A stretch of 64,000 bases of DNA from Elephas maximus indicus (lineage: Eukaryota; Chordata; Mammalia; Proboscidea; Elephantidae), in assembly GCF_024166365.1 (NCBI RefSeq), contig NC_064820.1, positions 141,876,001-141,940,000 on the forward strand. The letters run 5' to 3'. The first letter of the stretch is position 1; each line of letters opens with the position of its first letter. The position numbers and the translations under genes are program-made. Positions 11,681 to 23,136 of this stretch are shown here, piece after piece. The notes beneath the pieces were generated by a model. It saw nothing but the letters and a program-made list of their open reading frames with translations. It ran no database searches and was not told the DNA's origin.

Positions 11681-13024
11681 GTCCCCAGGATCTAGAAAAG
11701 ACATATAGTATTTATCTAACAATTATTCCTGGAGTGGGTGGATAAAATAATCTTGCATTTATCTTTCATTTTGCTTGAACAAATAGAGACTCAGAATGAA
11801 TATAATTCCACGAATTTTATCCTGGAGGTGAATGCAGTAGATTTAAGCCAATAGATTGTGTCTGTTGACATTCAAGGGGAGAGACTGAAGTCAGTTACTT
11901 GTAGTAAAGGGATAACTAAAAATTCTGCTGGAAAATTATTTTCTTAGATAAACACAAGTACCCAAACTCCGCCTGGTAGAGTTCTATAATCAATTAACTC
12001 TCCACTCATACCAGATAACGGGGTTGTCAGATATGCAGAAAGAGTGTGTCAAGAAAAGGGTTACAGCCTAAGAACAACATTTTTCCCTCCTCTTATAAGT
12101 GATGTCTTGAAGAACTCTCAGATTATTTGCTTTTATACAAAGGAAAAATGGACAACAAAGTGGAAGATAAATTCAAGCATTATTTTATCTGTCTCATGGA
12201 TGGTACATACCACCTCTCAGTATTATTTTTAAATTTTGTTTTGCCAGCAGTGGGCACAAAGTCTTTTCCCTTGGCAGAAATAAGGCCAAAAGATTTCACT
12301 GTTGTGAATTATCCATTGCAGAAACCTATCTGTTCACATCCATAATTTACCATAACAAAAGAGCTGTATTGCCTGTAACAAAAACTGACATAAAACACGT
12401 GACGTTGAATTTAACAGATGCTGTAGGTACAATGAAATTAAAAGGTTAAGAAGATTAAAGCACAATAAAAATTATTTAAAAAAAAAAAGGTTAAGAAGAA
12501 TGTGTTCCTTGGCAAGAATAGAATTATTCACTCAATTAATGAATGAACCTCATTTTCAAACCTTGGGATATACTGTAAGTACAATATTTTCACTTCTATG
12601 ACAAGAATAGTACATTAAGAAATTAGAGTTTCTTTGTGAAAAATCCATGAGGACTGTACATTCATAAAGCTAAATCATAACATATTATCTATATGTTTCA
12701 TTTCATCCATTATTTTAAAAATGTCAGATCATCTATTTTAAGCTGTAGGCTGCTTCATTAAAATTAGACAGTGATAAATTATTTGATATTACTTTGGGAG
12801 CACTTGCCCTCCCCATCTTGCTATTAAATACTATCAAATTTATTATTATTATTTTTTTTTCTATATTACATTCTGTTTTAACTTGTTTGTTCTTATTTTA
12901 ACTTTGGAGTTGTTCTATAACCACAACAGTCCATGCAGAAAAATGGATCCCCAAAGTATTCTCCATTGCTATTTTTCTGCACAATTTGATGGGAAAAAAA
13001 GAGAGAGAGAGAGAGTTTGTTGCA
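11681..13024. other. no gene seen
   Basis: A/T-rich non-coding stretch. The segment AAAGGTTAAGAAG occurs twice at about 12,440-12,500 around an A-run. No young repeat family is recognisable. Confidence 0.5.
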
Positions 13025-14471
13025 TTGTACTCAGTCAAAATAGCTCCAGTCTTAAGAGCACCTATGCAGCCTCTGGATGCCCACCCAGACTCCCCAGAGG
13101 AGAGAGTGTCTGCATGACCCCCAGTCTCATGCCCTGTCCCTCCCTAGCAAGAGAGCATGCCTGTGTGACCTCCAGCCACCTGACCAGGCCATCCTTCACT
13201 ACAGACAATGACTGCATGGCCCCAGCTGCCTGATCCACTCTTATCCCACCAGAGAGAGAGCCCACTTTGGTATATCAAAACAAAACAGTCATAAATAAAT
13301 AAACTAACACCCTAATGCCTTGGAGACAGCAGACAATATCAAATCATATAAAGAAACAAGGCAAGATAGCTCAACCAAGTGACCAAAATAAAGGGGCAGA
13401 AAACCTTCCTGAGGAAGACATGGTAATGGAACTGCATGCTAAGGAATTCAAAGGCTTATATAAGGGTCCTCAAAGAGATCAAGGAAAACACAGTCAAAAA
13501 CCTAGAAGAATTTGGGAAAATAAAACAAGAACAAAATAAATTAAGTAAACTATTAGAAATCATACAAAAAACAGCAACAAGAAATCAAGATTAACAATAA
13601 AATATCAAAAATAGATAATAGATAATTCAATTGAAACAATGGAAGAAAGATTTAGTAAAATAAAGGACAAATCCTGGGATACCAATTTGCTTAGGAATAA
13701 TCAGAAAAAGTAATGAAAAAAGAAGGAGAAGAAAGAATAAGATTTAGATGAGACACTATGAAGAGGAAGAAATTACCTGTGGTTGGAATCCCAGAACAGG
13801 AAGAGAGGAAAAGAAAAAAAAAAAAAAAAAGCAAAGAGAATTTTGAAGATCTGCTGGAAGAAAATTCCCCTAATATCACAAAAGATGAGATTTCTATCCA
13901 AGAAAATCAATGAACTCCGTAAAGAATAGACTCCAAAGGAAAGTCAACAAGATATATCATAGTCAAATTTTCCAAGTCCAAAGATAAAGAAAGAATTCTG
14001 AGAGCAGCTCAGGAAAAAAGAAATATCGCTTACAAAGGGACACCAATTAGACTAAGCTCTGATTTCTCAACAGAAACCATGAAGGCAAAAAGGCAATGGG
14101 AGGACAAATACAAAACCCTGAAAGAAGAGAATTGCCAACCAAGAATCATATACTCAGCAAAATTGTCTCTCAAATACAATGGTGAAATTAGGACATTCTC
14201 AGAAAAACAGAAATTAAGGGAATTTGTAAAAAACAAACCATTCTTGCAAGAAATATTACAGGGAGTCCTTTGGCTAAAGAACCAATGACATTAGACAACA
14301 CCCTGAGAGTAAGCCACACAACGGCATCACCAAGATGCCAACCCAGACAGAGAAATCCCATGTCAATCCATAAGCAATGACAACCACGAAACAAAAAGGC
14401 AGAATAAAGGGTCTGTAACTTCCATATGGAGAGGAAATCATAATGATATTAAGGAATAATTGACTGTTTTA
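13025..14471 (+). mobile_element. elephant-type L1, 5' part (5' UTR remnant, ORF1, spacer)
   Basis: First half of an L1 that resumes at 17,737. A GC-richer 5' UTR remnant (~13,025-13,300, start uncertain) leads into ORF1 relics. The N-terminal piece at 13,315-13,539 contains MPWRQQTISNHIKKQ, parallel to MARRQQSISNHIKKQ of the younger copy at 15,999. The C-terminal piece at 14,079-14,288 contains MKAKRQWEDKYKTLKEENCQ. Frameshifts and stops lie between them. The ORF1-ORF2 spacer is cut at 14,471 by the younger L1. Its last 17 bp (14,455-14,471) are one copy of the target duplication. Confidence 0.85.
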
Positions 14472-14483
14472 GCAGGCGGGGAC

Positions 14484-14492
14484 CAAGATGGC
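14484..14492 (+). promoter_or_regulatory. YY1-like motif at L1 5' end
   Basis: CAAGATGGC lies 12 bp from the L1 5' boundary, the position where YY1 directs accurate initiation in human L1. A near copy, CCAAGATGGA, lies at the L1 5' fragment at 53.39 kb. Function here is inferred from the family. Confidence 0.5.
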
Positions 14493-14646
14493 TGACTAGG
14501 TAGACGCTACCTTGGATCCCTCTTGCAACAAAGACTCAGAAAAACAAGTGAATCGATCACATACATGACAATCTATGAACTCTGACCAATAAACACAGAT
14601 TTAAAGAGTTGCCCTGAGTGACAGAGACTGAGAACGAACAACCACA

Positions 14647-15035
14647 GGGAAGCAGCGACTGTTTTCAGAGCCTGGAGCCAGCGTCCCAGTCAGGAAACCT
14701 TGGCGCCGGGCTTTGGACTGGGCGCAGGGGAGCTGAGCAGGGCATCCTGAGACGGCGCAAAAACGGGGCGCAGCCCTAGCCCCCTGAACTGACCTCAGGG
14801 GAAGCCCAGCCAGTGCACTCAGGCAGTGCAGCGATGCAGCTGACAGGAGGAGAAGTCACTGGGAGGCAGCGACTAGTTTTGGAGTCGGGAGTGCAGCGTC
14901 CCAGCCGGGGAATCTTGGCGCCAGGCTTTGGACTGGGAGCAGAGGAACTAACCGTGGCTTCTGAGACAGCGCAAGCACGGGACGTCAGCCTGACCATCGG
15001 GACAATCTCTACCCATCCAGTGCATCCAGGAATCT
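14647..15035 (+). repeat. two tandem monomer-like units in L1 5' UTR
   Basis: Unit 1 starts at 14,647 (GGGAAGCAGCGACT) and unit 2 at 14,861 (GGGAGGCAGCGACT), a 214-bp period. The units share GCAGCGTCCCAG or a near form, CTTGGCGCC, GGCTTTGGACTGGG, the GAGAC-GCGCAA segment and a later CCAGTGCA-CAGG segment, at roughly 80% by eye. Both are CpG-rich. Confidence 0.75.
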
Positions 15036-15998
15036 CAGATAAAACAGTCATCCCAAGCAAGATAAGTAACTTTGTCTATATTCTGGGTGCTACTCTCTCC
15101 TATTTATCTGAACCCTCCCCTCCCCTTCCCAGGCGGCTTCATTAACATTGGAATTTCCTGAGCCAGAGGGAGAACTGCTCCGCGGTTTTTCTTTTTTTCC
15201 TTTTCCTTTTTTTTGGTCTTTTCCTAACCCATTCTCCTGGCCTGAGAGAAGCAACTACAAAAACCCAGGGACCAAAAATCCTTCCCTATTTGGACTAAAA
15301 ACACAGAACCAGCTCCAGCCAAGCATATGCGATCCACAGTCTTGGGCTTTCATCTCTATGGGGAAAAAGGTGGCTATTATAATGCAAAGGCATTTCTGAT
15401 AGGGATCTGACTGCAATTGTTTTAGCGGATTTACTGGAAAGACAAGTTTCCCAGGTCTGACATCTCTACGTATTCAACAGAGCCCTCACTGACCCACAAC
15501 AGGGAACTGAGGGCTGAAGCTCCCCCCAGACCACCTAGCCTCCTGCCTTAGGGGTCTAAGGAGGGGGCACCTACCAATCTGTAGAGGTACTTGCATTGGG
15601 GGCCTAAGGTACAGCTGCAGAGCCCACCCACAAAGGTGCTTTAGGAATAGAGACACGCCTACCTCACTGACACTTGGGCGAAGCCTGTCAGCATCCTGCC
15701 CCCCCTGGAGTGTGAACCCCAGCTGCTACTAGAATCTTGTGCACACAACTATCACCACTACTTCCCTAGGTGGATAGGTGACAGTCTGCATCACACTTCT
15801 ACTCAAGAATAGTGAATAGACTCAGGCTTATATATCTGGTAACAGCCCAAACCAGCTGGTAATAGAACGTAAGTGAGTCAAGGGCTACAACAATCAAGAC
15901 AGCACAATCTAGTAGCCCATCTGCGTATATTGAACTAAAATAAAACAAGATAAGACTCAGTGAGCAAATATAGAATAAATCACTACAATATCTTAGTG

Positions 15999-16985
15999 AT
16001 GGCTCGGAGACAGCAGTCGATATCAAACCACATAAAGAAGCAGACCATGACTGCTTCTACAACTCCCCAAACTAAAGAATCAAAATCTTTTCCAAATGAA
16101 GATACAATCCTGGAATTGCCAGATGCAGAATATAAAAAACTAATTTACAGAATGCTTCAAGACATCAGGGATGACCTCAGAAATGAAATAAGGCAATCAA
16201 CAGAAAAAGCCAAGAAACACACTGATAAAGCAGTTGAAGAACTCAAAAAGATTATTCAAGAACATAGTAGAAAAATTAATAAGCTGCAAGAATCCATTGA
16301 GAGACAGCACTCAGAAATCCAAAAGATTAACAATAAAATTACAGAATTAGACAATGCAATAGGAAGTCAGAGGAGCAGACTCGAGCAATTAGAATGCAGA
16401 CTGGGACATCTGGAGGACCAGGGAATCAACACCAACATAGCTGAAAAAAAATCAGATAAAAGAATTAAAAGAAATGAAGAAACCCTAAGAATCATGTGGG
16501 ACTCTATCAAGAAGAGTAACTTGCGTGTGATTGGAGTCCCAGAACAGGGAGGGATAACAGAAAACACAGAGAAAATAGTTGAAGATCTGTTGGCAGAAAA
16601 CTTCCCTGACATCATGAAAGACGAAAGGATATCTATCCAAGATGCTCATCAAACCCCATTTAAGATTGATCCAAAAAGAAAATCACCAAGACATATTATC
16701 ATCAAACTTGCCAAAACCAAAGATAAACAGAAAATTTTAAAAGCAGCCAGGGACAAAAGAAAGGTCTGCTACAATGGAGAATCAATAAGTTCAGACTACT
16801 CAGCAGAAACCATGCAGGCAAGAAGGCAATGGGATGACATATACAGAGCACTGAAGGAGAAGAACTGCCAGCCAAGGATCCAGCAAAACTCTCTCTCAAA
16901 TATGAAGGCGAAATTAAAATATTTACAGATAAACACAAGCTTAGAGAATTTGCAAAAACCAAACCAAAGCTACAAGAAATACTAA
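15999..16985 (+). pseudogene. L1 ORF1 (RNA-binding protein) with C-terminal frameshift
   Basis: L1 ORF1p is a trimeric nucleic-acid chaperone of the L1 ribonucleoprotein. The frame opens at 15,960, but the natural start is probably MARRQQSISNHIKKQ at 15,999, which aligns with the older copy at 13,315. About 60 residues in, a long charged heptad-rich coiled coil runs (EELKKIIQEHSRKINKLQES, then ITELDNAIGSQRSRLEQLE). It is followed by the RRM-like part (SNLRVIGVPEQGG) and the C-terminal domain (SPRHIIIKLAKTKDKQKILK, then MQARRQWDDIYRALKEKNCQ). Near 16,880 a small deletion shifts the frame, so the last ~45 codons are out of phase; the expected C-terminal sequence is still readable in another frame to about 17,030. 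Otherwise open, hence young relative to its surroundings. Confidence 0.88.
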
Positions 16986-17470
16986 AAGAAATTGGTCAGA
17001 AAACCAATAATATCAGATACCAGCACAACACAAGGTCACAGAACAGAGCATCCTGATTATCAACTCAAATAGGGAAATCACAAAAACAAATTAAGATTAA
17101 TTAAAAAAAAAAAAAACACTCAAAACAGGGAATCATTGAAGTCAATATGTAAAAGATCACAATAATCAAAAAGAGGGACTAAATACAGGTGGCATAGAAC
17201 TGCCATATGGAGAGGGATACAAGGTGATATAGGACAATACAAGTTAGGTTTTTACTTAGAAAAATAGGGGTAAATATTAAGGTAACCACAAAGAGGTATA
17301 ACAACTCCATAACTCAAAATAAAAACGAAGGAAAACGTTAACGACTCGGCAAACATAAAGTCAAATACTATGAAAATGAAGAACACACAATGTACAAAGG
17401 AAAACGTCTCAGCACAGAAAAGTAAGTGGAAAAATGCAATTGTCAGCAACACGCATAAAAAGGCATCAAA

Positions 17471-17674
17471 ATGACAGCACTAAACACATTCTTATCTATA
17501 ATTACGCTGAAGGTAAATGGACTAAATGCACCAATAAAGAGACAGAGAGTCTCAGACTGGATAAAGAAACACGATCCGTCTATATGCTGCCTACAAGAAA
17601 CACACCTTAGACTTAGAGACAGAAACAAACTAAAACCCAAAGGATGGGAAAAAAATATATCAAGCAAACAATAA
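17471..17674 (+). pseudogene. L1 ORF2 start: endonuclease N-terminus only
   Basis: First 67 codons of ORF2 in the younger L1. The frame begins MTALNTFLSIITLKVNGLNA. It keeps the asparagine of the VNGLN motif and the catalytic-type glutamate in CCLQETHLR, both expected of the APE-like endonuclease. A frameshift or stop follows at 17,674, and the element ends 45 bp later. No RT domain belongs to this copy; the next ORF2 start, at 17,953, belongs to the host L1. Confidence 0.88.
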
Positions 17675-19874
17675 GCAAAAAAGAAGAGGAGTAGCAATAT
17701 TAATTTCTGACAAAAAAGAAATAATTGACTGTTTTAAACTTAGGAAAATAAAGGTAAACATCAGAGTAACCACAAAGACAGTTAATAAATCTACTCACCT
17801 AGATAAAGAAGAAAACCATAAAGATTCATTAAACAAAATCAACAATAATGAAGGAAATGAAAAGAAAATACATAAACAAAAATAACTCAGCACAAAAAAT
17901 TAAGCAGAATAAAGAAAAGAGCAACACCACAAAAAAAAAAACCATAACAAAATGACAACACTAAATTCATATATATTGATAACCACACTAAATTTAAGTG
18001 GTTTGATCGTACCAATCAAGAGACAAAAAGTGGCAGAATGGATTTAAAAAAAAAAAAAATTGACCCATCAATGTGTTGCCTACAAGAGACACGTCTTAGA
18101 CACAAAGATCTAAATAGGTTAAAAATCAAAGGATGGAAAAATATTATCATGTAATCAGTACCCAAAAAAATGAGCAAGAATGACAATATTAATTTCTGAT
18201 AAAATAGACTTAAAATCAAAATCGATTATAAGAGACAAGGACAGACATCATGTAATGATTAAAGGGACAAACCACCAAGAAGACATAACCATAATAAATA
18301 TCTACACACTCAATGACAAAGCTCCAAAATGCATAAATGAACTCTAACAGCATTGAAAAGAAAAATCGATAGTTCCACAACAACAGTACGAGACTTTAAC
18401 ATAACACTTTCAAAAAGAGGATGAAACAAATAGAAACTAAACAAAGATACAGAAAACCTAAATAATACAATTAGCCAACTTGGCCTCATAAACATACAAA
18501 AAACATTCCACCCAACAGCAGCACAGTATACAGTCTTCTTCAATGTACAAGATCATTCTTCAGAGCACACCATATTTTAATTCACAAAACAAGCCAAAAT
18601 ACATTCAAAAACATCAAAATAATACAAACCATCACCTCTGACCACGACATTATAAAACTAGAAACCCATAACAGGAAGAACAGAGAGAAAAAATCAAATA
18701 CATGGAAACTAAATAACACCTTGCTGAAAAACCATTGTATGATAGCAGAAACTTAAAATTAAATCAGAAATTTCCTAGAATCAAATGAAAATGAAACACA
18801 ACATACCAAAATCTATGGGACATAGCAAAACCAATGCTTGAAGAATTCATAGAAATAAAAGCACTCATCAAAAAAGAAAAAAAGGTCCAAAACCAGTAGA
18901 TTAACCCTACAACTCATACTAATATTAAAAGAGCATTCAAAGAAGCCCACAGTCAGCAGAAAAAAAGGAAATAACAATGATTAAATCAGAAATAAATGAA
19001 ATAGAGCAAAGAAAACCAACAGAAAGAATCAAGAAGACAAGAAGCTGATTATTTGAGAAGGTCAATGATGTAGACTTTCCACTGGTCAAACTGACAAAAG
19101 AAAGGAATGAGAGATGCAAATAACCAAAATAACAAATGAGATGGGTGACATTACAATAGAACCAACTGAGATAAAAAGGATCATAATGAAATACTACGAA
19201 AATTTGAACTCTAACAAATATGAAAACCTAGAAGAAATGGACAAATTGCTAGAAACACATTAAACCTACCTAAATTAACACAAACTGAAGTAGGAAATTT
19301 AAAGAGACCCATAACAAAAGAAGAAATTGAAGAGGTCATTAAAAAAAAAATTAAAACACGCACACATACAAAAAGTCCCAACCAAAAAAAAAATCACTGG
19401 ACCAGACAGCTTCACTGGAGAATTTTACCAAATATTCAGGGAAAAATTGACACCAATCCTACTCAAACTATTCCAGAACATGTAAATGGAAGGAATACTC
19501 CTGAATTCATTCTATGAAGCCAGCATAACCCTGATACCAAAGCCAGGCAAAGGCACTACTGAAAAAGAAAATTAGAGACCAATCTCCTTCACAAATATAG
19601 AAGCAAAAATTCTCAATGAAATCCTAACCAACAGAATGCAACAGCATATTAAAAAAAAATGCACCAAGACCAATTGGGATTCATACCAGTTATGCAAGTA
19701 TCGTTTAATATTAGATAACCAATCAACGTAATTCACCAAATAAATAAAACAAAGGGCAAGAATCACACGATCATCTCAACTGATGCAGAAAAGGCATTTG
19801 GTAAAGTCCAATATCCAGTCTTGATAAAAACTCTCCGTAAAATGGGAGTAAAAGGGAAATTCCTAAATATAATT

Positions 19875-20030
19875 TAAAAAAAAATTGTGATCGAGTCCAT
19901 TCTGACTCATAGGGACCCTACAGGACAGAGGAGAACTGCCCCATAGACCTTCCAAGGAGCGCCTGATGAATTTGAACCACCAACTTTTTGCTTAGCAGCC
20001 GTAGCTCTTTACTATGCCACCACAGTTTCC
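19875..20030 (-). mobile_element. AfroSINE (short form) in L1 ORF2, 10-bp target duplication
   Basis: Antisense SINE from its A-rich tail (plus 19,875) to the head complement CACCACAGTTTCC. It is flanked by AAATATAATT at 19,865-19,874 and 20,031-20,040. Confidence 0.93.
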
Positions 20031-20041
20031 AAATATAATTA

Positions 20042-20092
<51 letters not shown>

Positions 20093-20304
20093 CAGTAGCC
20101 TGCATTGTTCTCAATGGACAGAGGCTGAAAGCATTCCTCTTGAGAATGGAAACTAGACAAGGATTCCCTTTATCAGCACTTTTATTCAGAATTGTATTAG
20201 AAGTGCTAGCTAGAGCAATCGGGCAAGACAGGGAAATAAAAGGAATTCAAATTGGTAAGGAACAAGTAAAAGTATCTCTATTTGCAGATGATATGATCCT
20301 ATAG
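20014..20304 (+). pseudogene. L1 ORF2 reverse transcriptase remnant
   Basis: Longest open piece of RT in the older sense L1. After a (TA)n-encoded Ile-Tyr run, the frame reads [20 protein letters not shown] (RT motif B region; TRQG present). Then come [15 protein letters not shown] and [11 protein letters not shown], the catalytic FADD box. A stop follows directly after the box. The first ~5 codons derive from the neighbouring SINE. There is no coding potential beyond this. Confidence 0.85.
20047..20089. repeat. (TA)n microsatellite in L1 RT
   Basis: About 43 bp of uninterrupted alternating A/T, located where related L1 copies have only a short ATATAT-type stretch. Confidence 0.97.
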
Positions 20305-20520
20305 ATAGAAAGTCCCAGGGACTGTACAAGAAAGCTACTGGAATTAAAAAAAGGCTTTACCAAAGTGGTAGGATACAGGATTAACATGCAAAAATCAGTT
20401 AGATTCCTCTACACTAACCGAGAGAATTTTGAAAAGGAAATCAGGAAAGTGCCATTTACAATAGCTCTCCAGAGATAAAATACTTTGAAATAAACCTAAC
20501 TAGGGACATAAATGCATAAT

Positions 20521-20692
20521 GACCCGATAGGATAGAGTAGAATTTCCTCATAGGGTTTCCAAGGAGCAGCTGGTGAATTCGAACTGCTGACCTTTTGATT
20601 AGCAGCAGAGCTCTTAACTACTGTGCCACCAGGGCTGCTATGAGTTAGAATTGACTCAATGGCAACAGGTTTGGCTTTTTGTTTTATGGATG
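20521..20692 (-). mobile_element. AfroSINE with inverted 5' part (twin-priming structure)
   Basis: 20,521-20,636 is the antisense 5' two thirds of the SINE (head complement CCACCAGGGCT at its right end). 20,637-20,692 is the remaining 3' third in sense (GCTATGAGTTAGAATTGACTC to GGCTTTTTGTTTT). Joined in SINE order, the two parts abut exactly at GGGTC/GCTATGAG with nothing lost or doubled. Confidence 0.9.
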
Positions 20693-21307
20693 TAAAAGAC
20701 TCATACAAAGAAAACTACAAAATATTACTCTAAGAAACCTGTATAAATATCATGCTCATGCATTGGAAGATTTACATTGTGAAAATGACAATACTACCCC
20801 AAATGATCTGCAGATATAATGCAATCCTGATCCAAATTCTAACAGCGTTCTTTAATAAGGCGAAAAAAATAATTGTCAACTTCATATGGAGAAGAAAGGG
20901 CTCTGAATAAGCAAAGCATCATTGAAGAGGAACAACAAAATAGGAGGCCTTACACTGCCAGATCCCTGAACCTTCTATACAACCACAATAGTCAAAACAG
21001 CCTGGTACAATGATAGAGACACAGCCAATGGAATAGAACTGAAAACCCTGAAATAAAACCATCTACCTATGGAGAGTTAATCTTCAACAAAGGGTTGTAA
21101 TCCATTCAATGGGGAAGAGATAGTCTCTTTAACAAATGGCACTGCCAAAACTGAATATCCATACACAGAAAAATGAAGCAGGATCTTACCTCATACCATA
21201 CACAAAAACTAACTCAAGATAGATCAAAGACCTATATGAAAAGCCTAAAACCATAAAGTTCATAGAAGAAAAAACAGAGGTAAATATACAGGCCCTAATT
21301 TATGGCA

Positions 21308-21455
21308 GGAAACCCTGTTGGCATAGTGGTTAAGTGCTAACCAAAAGGTCAGCAGTTTTGAATCCTCCAGGCGCTCCTTGGAAACTCTACGGGGCAGTTC
21401 TACTCTGTCCTATGGGGTCGCTATGAGTCAGAATCAGCTCGATGGCAGTGGAGTC
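21308..21455 (+). mobile_element. AfroSINE (short form) without A tail, 11-bp target duplication
   Basis: Sense SINE between two copies of AATTTATGGCA (21,297-21,307 and 21,456-21,466). It ends at ...GGCAGTGGAGTC with no A-rich tail. A short internal deletion removes AGCTGC before CTAACCAAAAGG. Confidence 0.93.
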
Positions 21456-21465
21456 AATTTATGGC

Positions 21466-21872
21466 ATAGTCTATCAAATATAACTAAAAAAGCTCAAACA
21501 ACAGAAGATAAACTTGATGATTGGGACCTCCAGAAAATCAAATACTTGTGCTTATCAAAAGACCTTTCCAAAAGAGTTAAAAGAGAACCCACAGACTGGG
21601 AAAAAAATGTTGGCTATGACATATCCAACAAGGGCCTAATCTCTAAAATTTATAGAAAACTCCAACAACTTAACAATAAAAAGTCAAACAACCCAATTAA
21701 AAAATGGGCAAAGGACATGATCAGGCACTTCACCAAAGAAGACAGCCAAGCGGCCAACAAATACATGAAGAGATGCTGGTGGTCATCAGCCATTAGAGAT
21801 ATGCAAATCAAAACTATAATGATATACCATCTCACTCTGGCACTCATCCAAAAGACAGAAAACAACAAGTGA
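21466..21872 (+). pseudogene. L1 ORF2 C-terminal region remnant
   Basis: Open segment of the C-terminal part of L1 ORF2. Readable landmarks are [60 protein letters not shown], and [19 protein letters not shown]. The first ~30 codons of the frame (from 21,378) belong to the SINE. Downstream, to 22,310, the remaining ORF2 end is frame-broken. Confidence 0.88.
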
Positions 21873-22815
21873 TGGAGAGGCTATGGAGAGGTTGGAACTC
21901 TCATACACTGCTGGTGGGAATGTCAAATGGTAGGGAAACCATATGACACTTTTTCCAACAGCTAGAAATAGAAATACCATGTGATCCAGCAATCCCACCC
22001 CTACGTATGTATCCTAGAGAAATAAGAGCTATCACACGAATAGACATATGCACACCCTTGTTCACTGCAGCATTATTTGCAATAGCAAAAGAATGTTGCC
22101 ATCAACAGATGGCACATCAACAGCTGAATAGATGAGCACACTATGGTCCAGAAACACAATGGGATACTATGCAACTTTAAAGATAATGAGAAATCTATGA
22201 AACATCTCACAACATGGATGAACCTGGAGGACATTATGCTGAGTGAATTAAGTCAATCACAAAAGGACAAATATTGTGTGAGACCACTATTATAAAAAGT
22301 CAAGAAAAAGTTTTCACACAGACAGCACATTCTTTAATAGTTACCAGGAGGTGGAGAGGGAAAACTACTAAATAAATAGCAGACATGGACTGACTTTGGT
22401 GAAGGGAGAGATAATACATAATGTGGAGGAAGTCAGTATAACAAAATCAAGGTAAATGAAGTCACTGGAAGGTACACAAGACTAAAGGCAACGATGGTAA
22501 ATATTAATACATATACAATCCTGCAGCAACAGTAATAACAAACAGTAATTTATGAGTGGGTACATAAGTAGATATGTAAACTGAACGAGGGTGGGAGAGC
22601 CTATGGAAGTAGACTCACATACATATAATATATGTGTACATTCTGCAAATATATCCATGTATGTAATAGTGCTCACAGGAGATACAGTCATGAAAACTTC
22701 TTAACCGTAACCATACACCTTCCAGGACTGAGATACTGGGTTTGAGGGCTAGTACCATAGTCTCTTAGGACATCTAGGTCAATTATCATATCATAACCCA
22801 TATAAATAATGTTCT

Positions 22816-23136
22816 TAAAGGGGAAACAGGCTTTTCGAGGCCAAACATGAGTACCCTCATGTGGTTTGCTAGTTCACTACAGTTAGCTAAGTCATCTTTA
22901 TGTAAGTCTCTTGCATGTAGCCACTATTGTTCACTACCCTTATAAAACCTCTACCCTCCCACTATGGGGTGCAGAGATCTGCTTTCGTCCTGTGGCCACC
23001 AGGGACTGTTTTGTACATAAGTCTCCCTAATAAAACTACTTTCCCGCCACACTGGAGTTGCCCAACTCTTTCTTTGGTGTCTTGGCACCCTCTATTTCTA
23101 GAGGCAAATTTCCCATTACTGGTCCATGCCTGGACA
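22816..23136 (+). mobile_element. probable solo LTR in L1 3' UTR
   Basis: A 321-bp block that has no counterpart in the other L1 3' UTR at 28.9-29.0 kb. It is flanked by GTTCT (22,811-22,815 and 23,137-23,141). It carries a TATA-like TATAAAA (22,941-22,947), AATAAA (23,029-23,034) and a downstream GT/T-rich stretch (TTTCTTTGGTGTCTTGG), in LTR order. The 3' end is CA; the 5' end is TA where TG is expected, possibly by mutation. No internal viral sequence is present. Confidence 0.65.

Larger units (their letters stand above)
14472..17719 (+). mobile_element. younger L1 with complete 5' end, 3'-truncated inside ORF2
   Basis: Starts with a canonical-looking L1 5' end, GCAGGCGGGGACCAAGATGG. It continues through a GC-rich 5' UTR, ORF1 (15,999-16,985), the spacer and the first ~80 codons of ORF2. 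It then stops after a short A-rich end (A6 at 17,712-17,717). It is bounded by the exact 17-bp repeat AATAATTGACTGTTTTA (14,455-14,471 and 17,720-17,736), and the host L1 resumes in register. The missing part is therefore the 3' end, the reverse of the usual L1 truncation. Confidence 0.9.

Noticed and set aside
13062-13265. Open frames in both strands of the GC-richer block before L1 ORF1
   Set aside because: Located in an L1 5' UTR remnant; frames on both strands reflect GC content, not coding.
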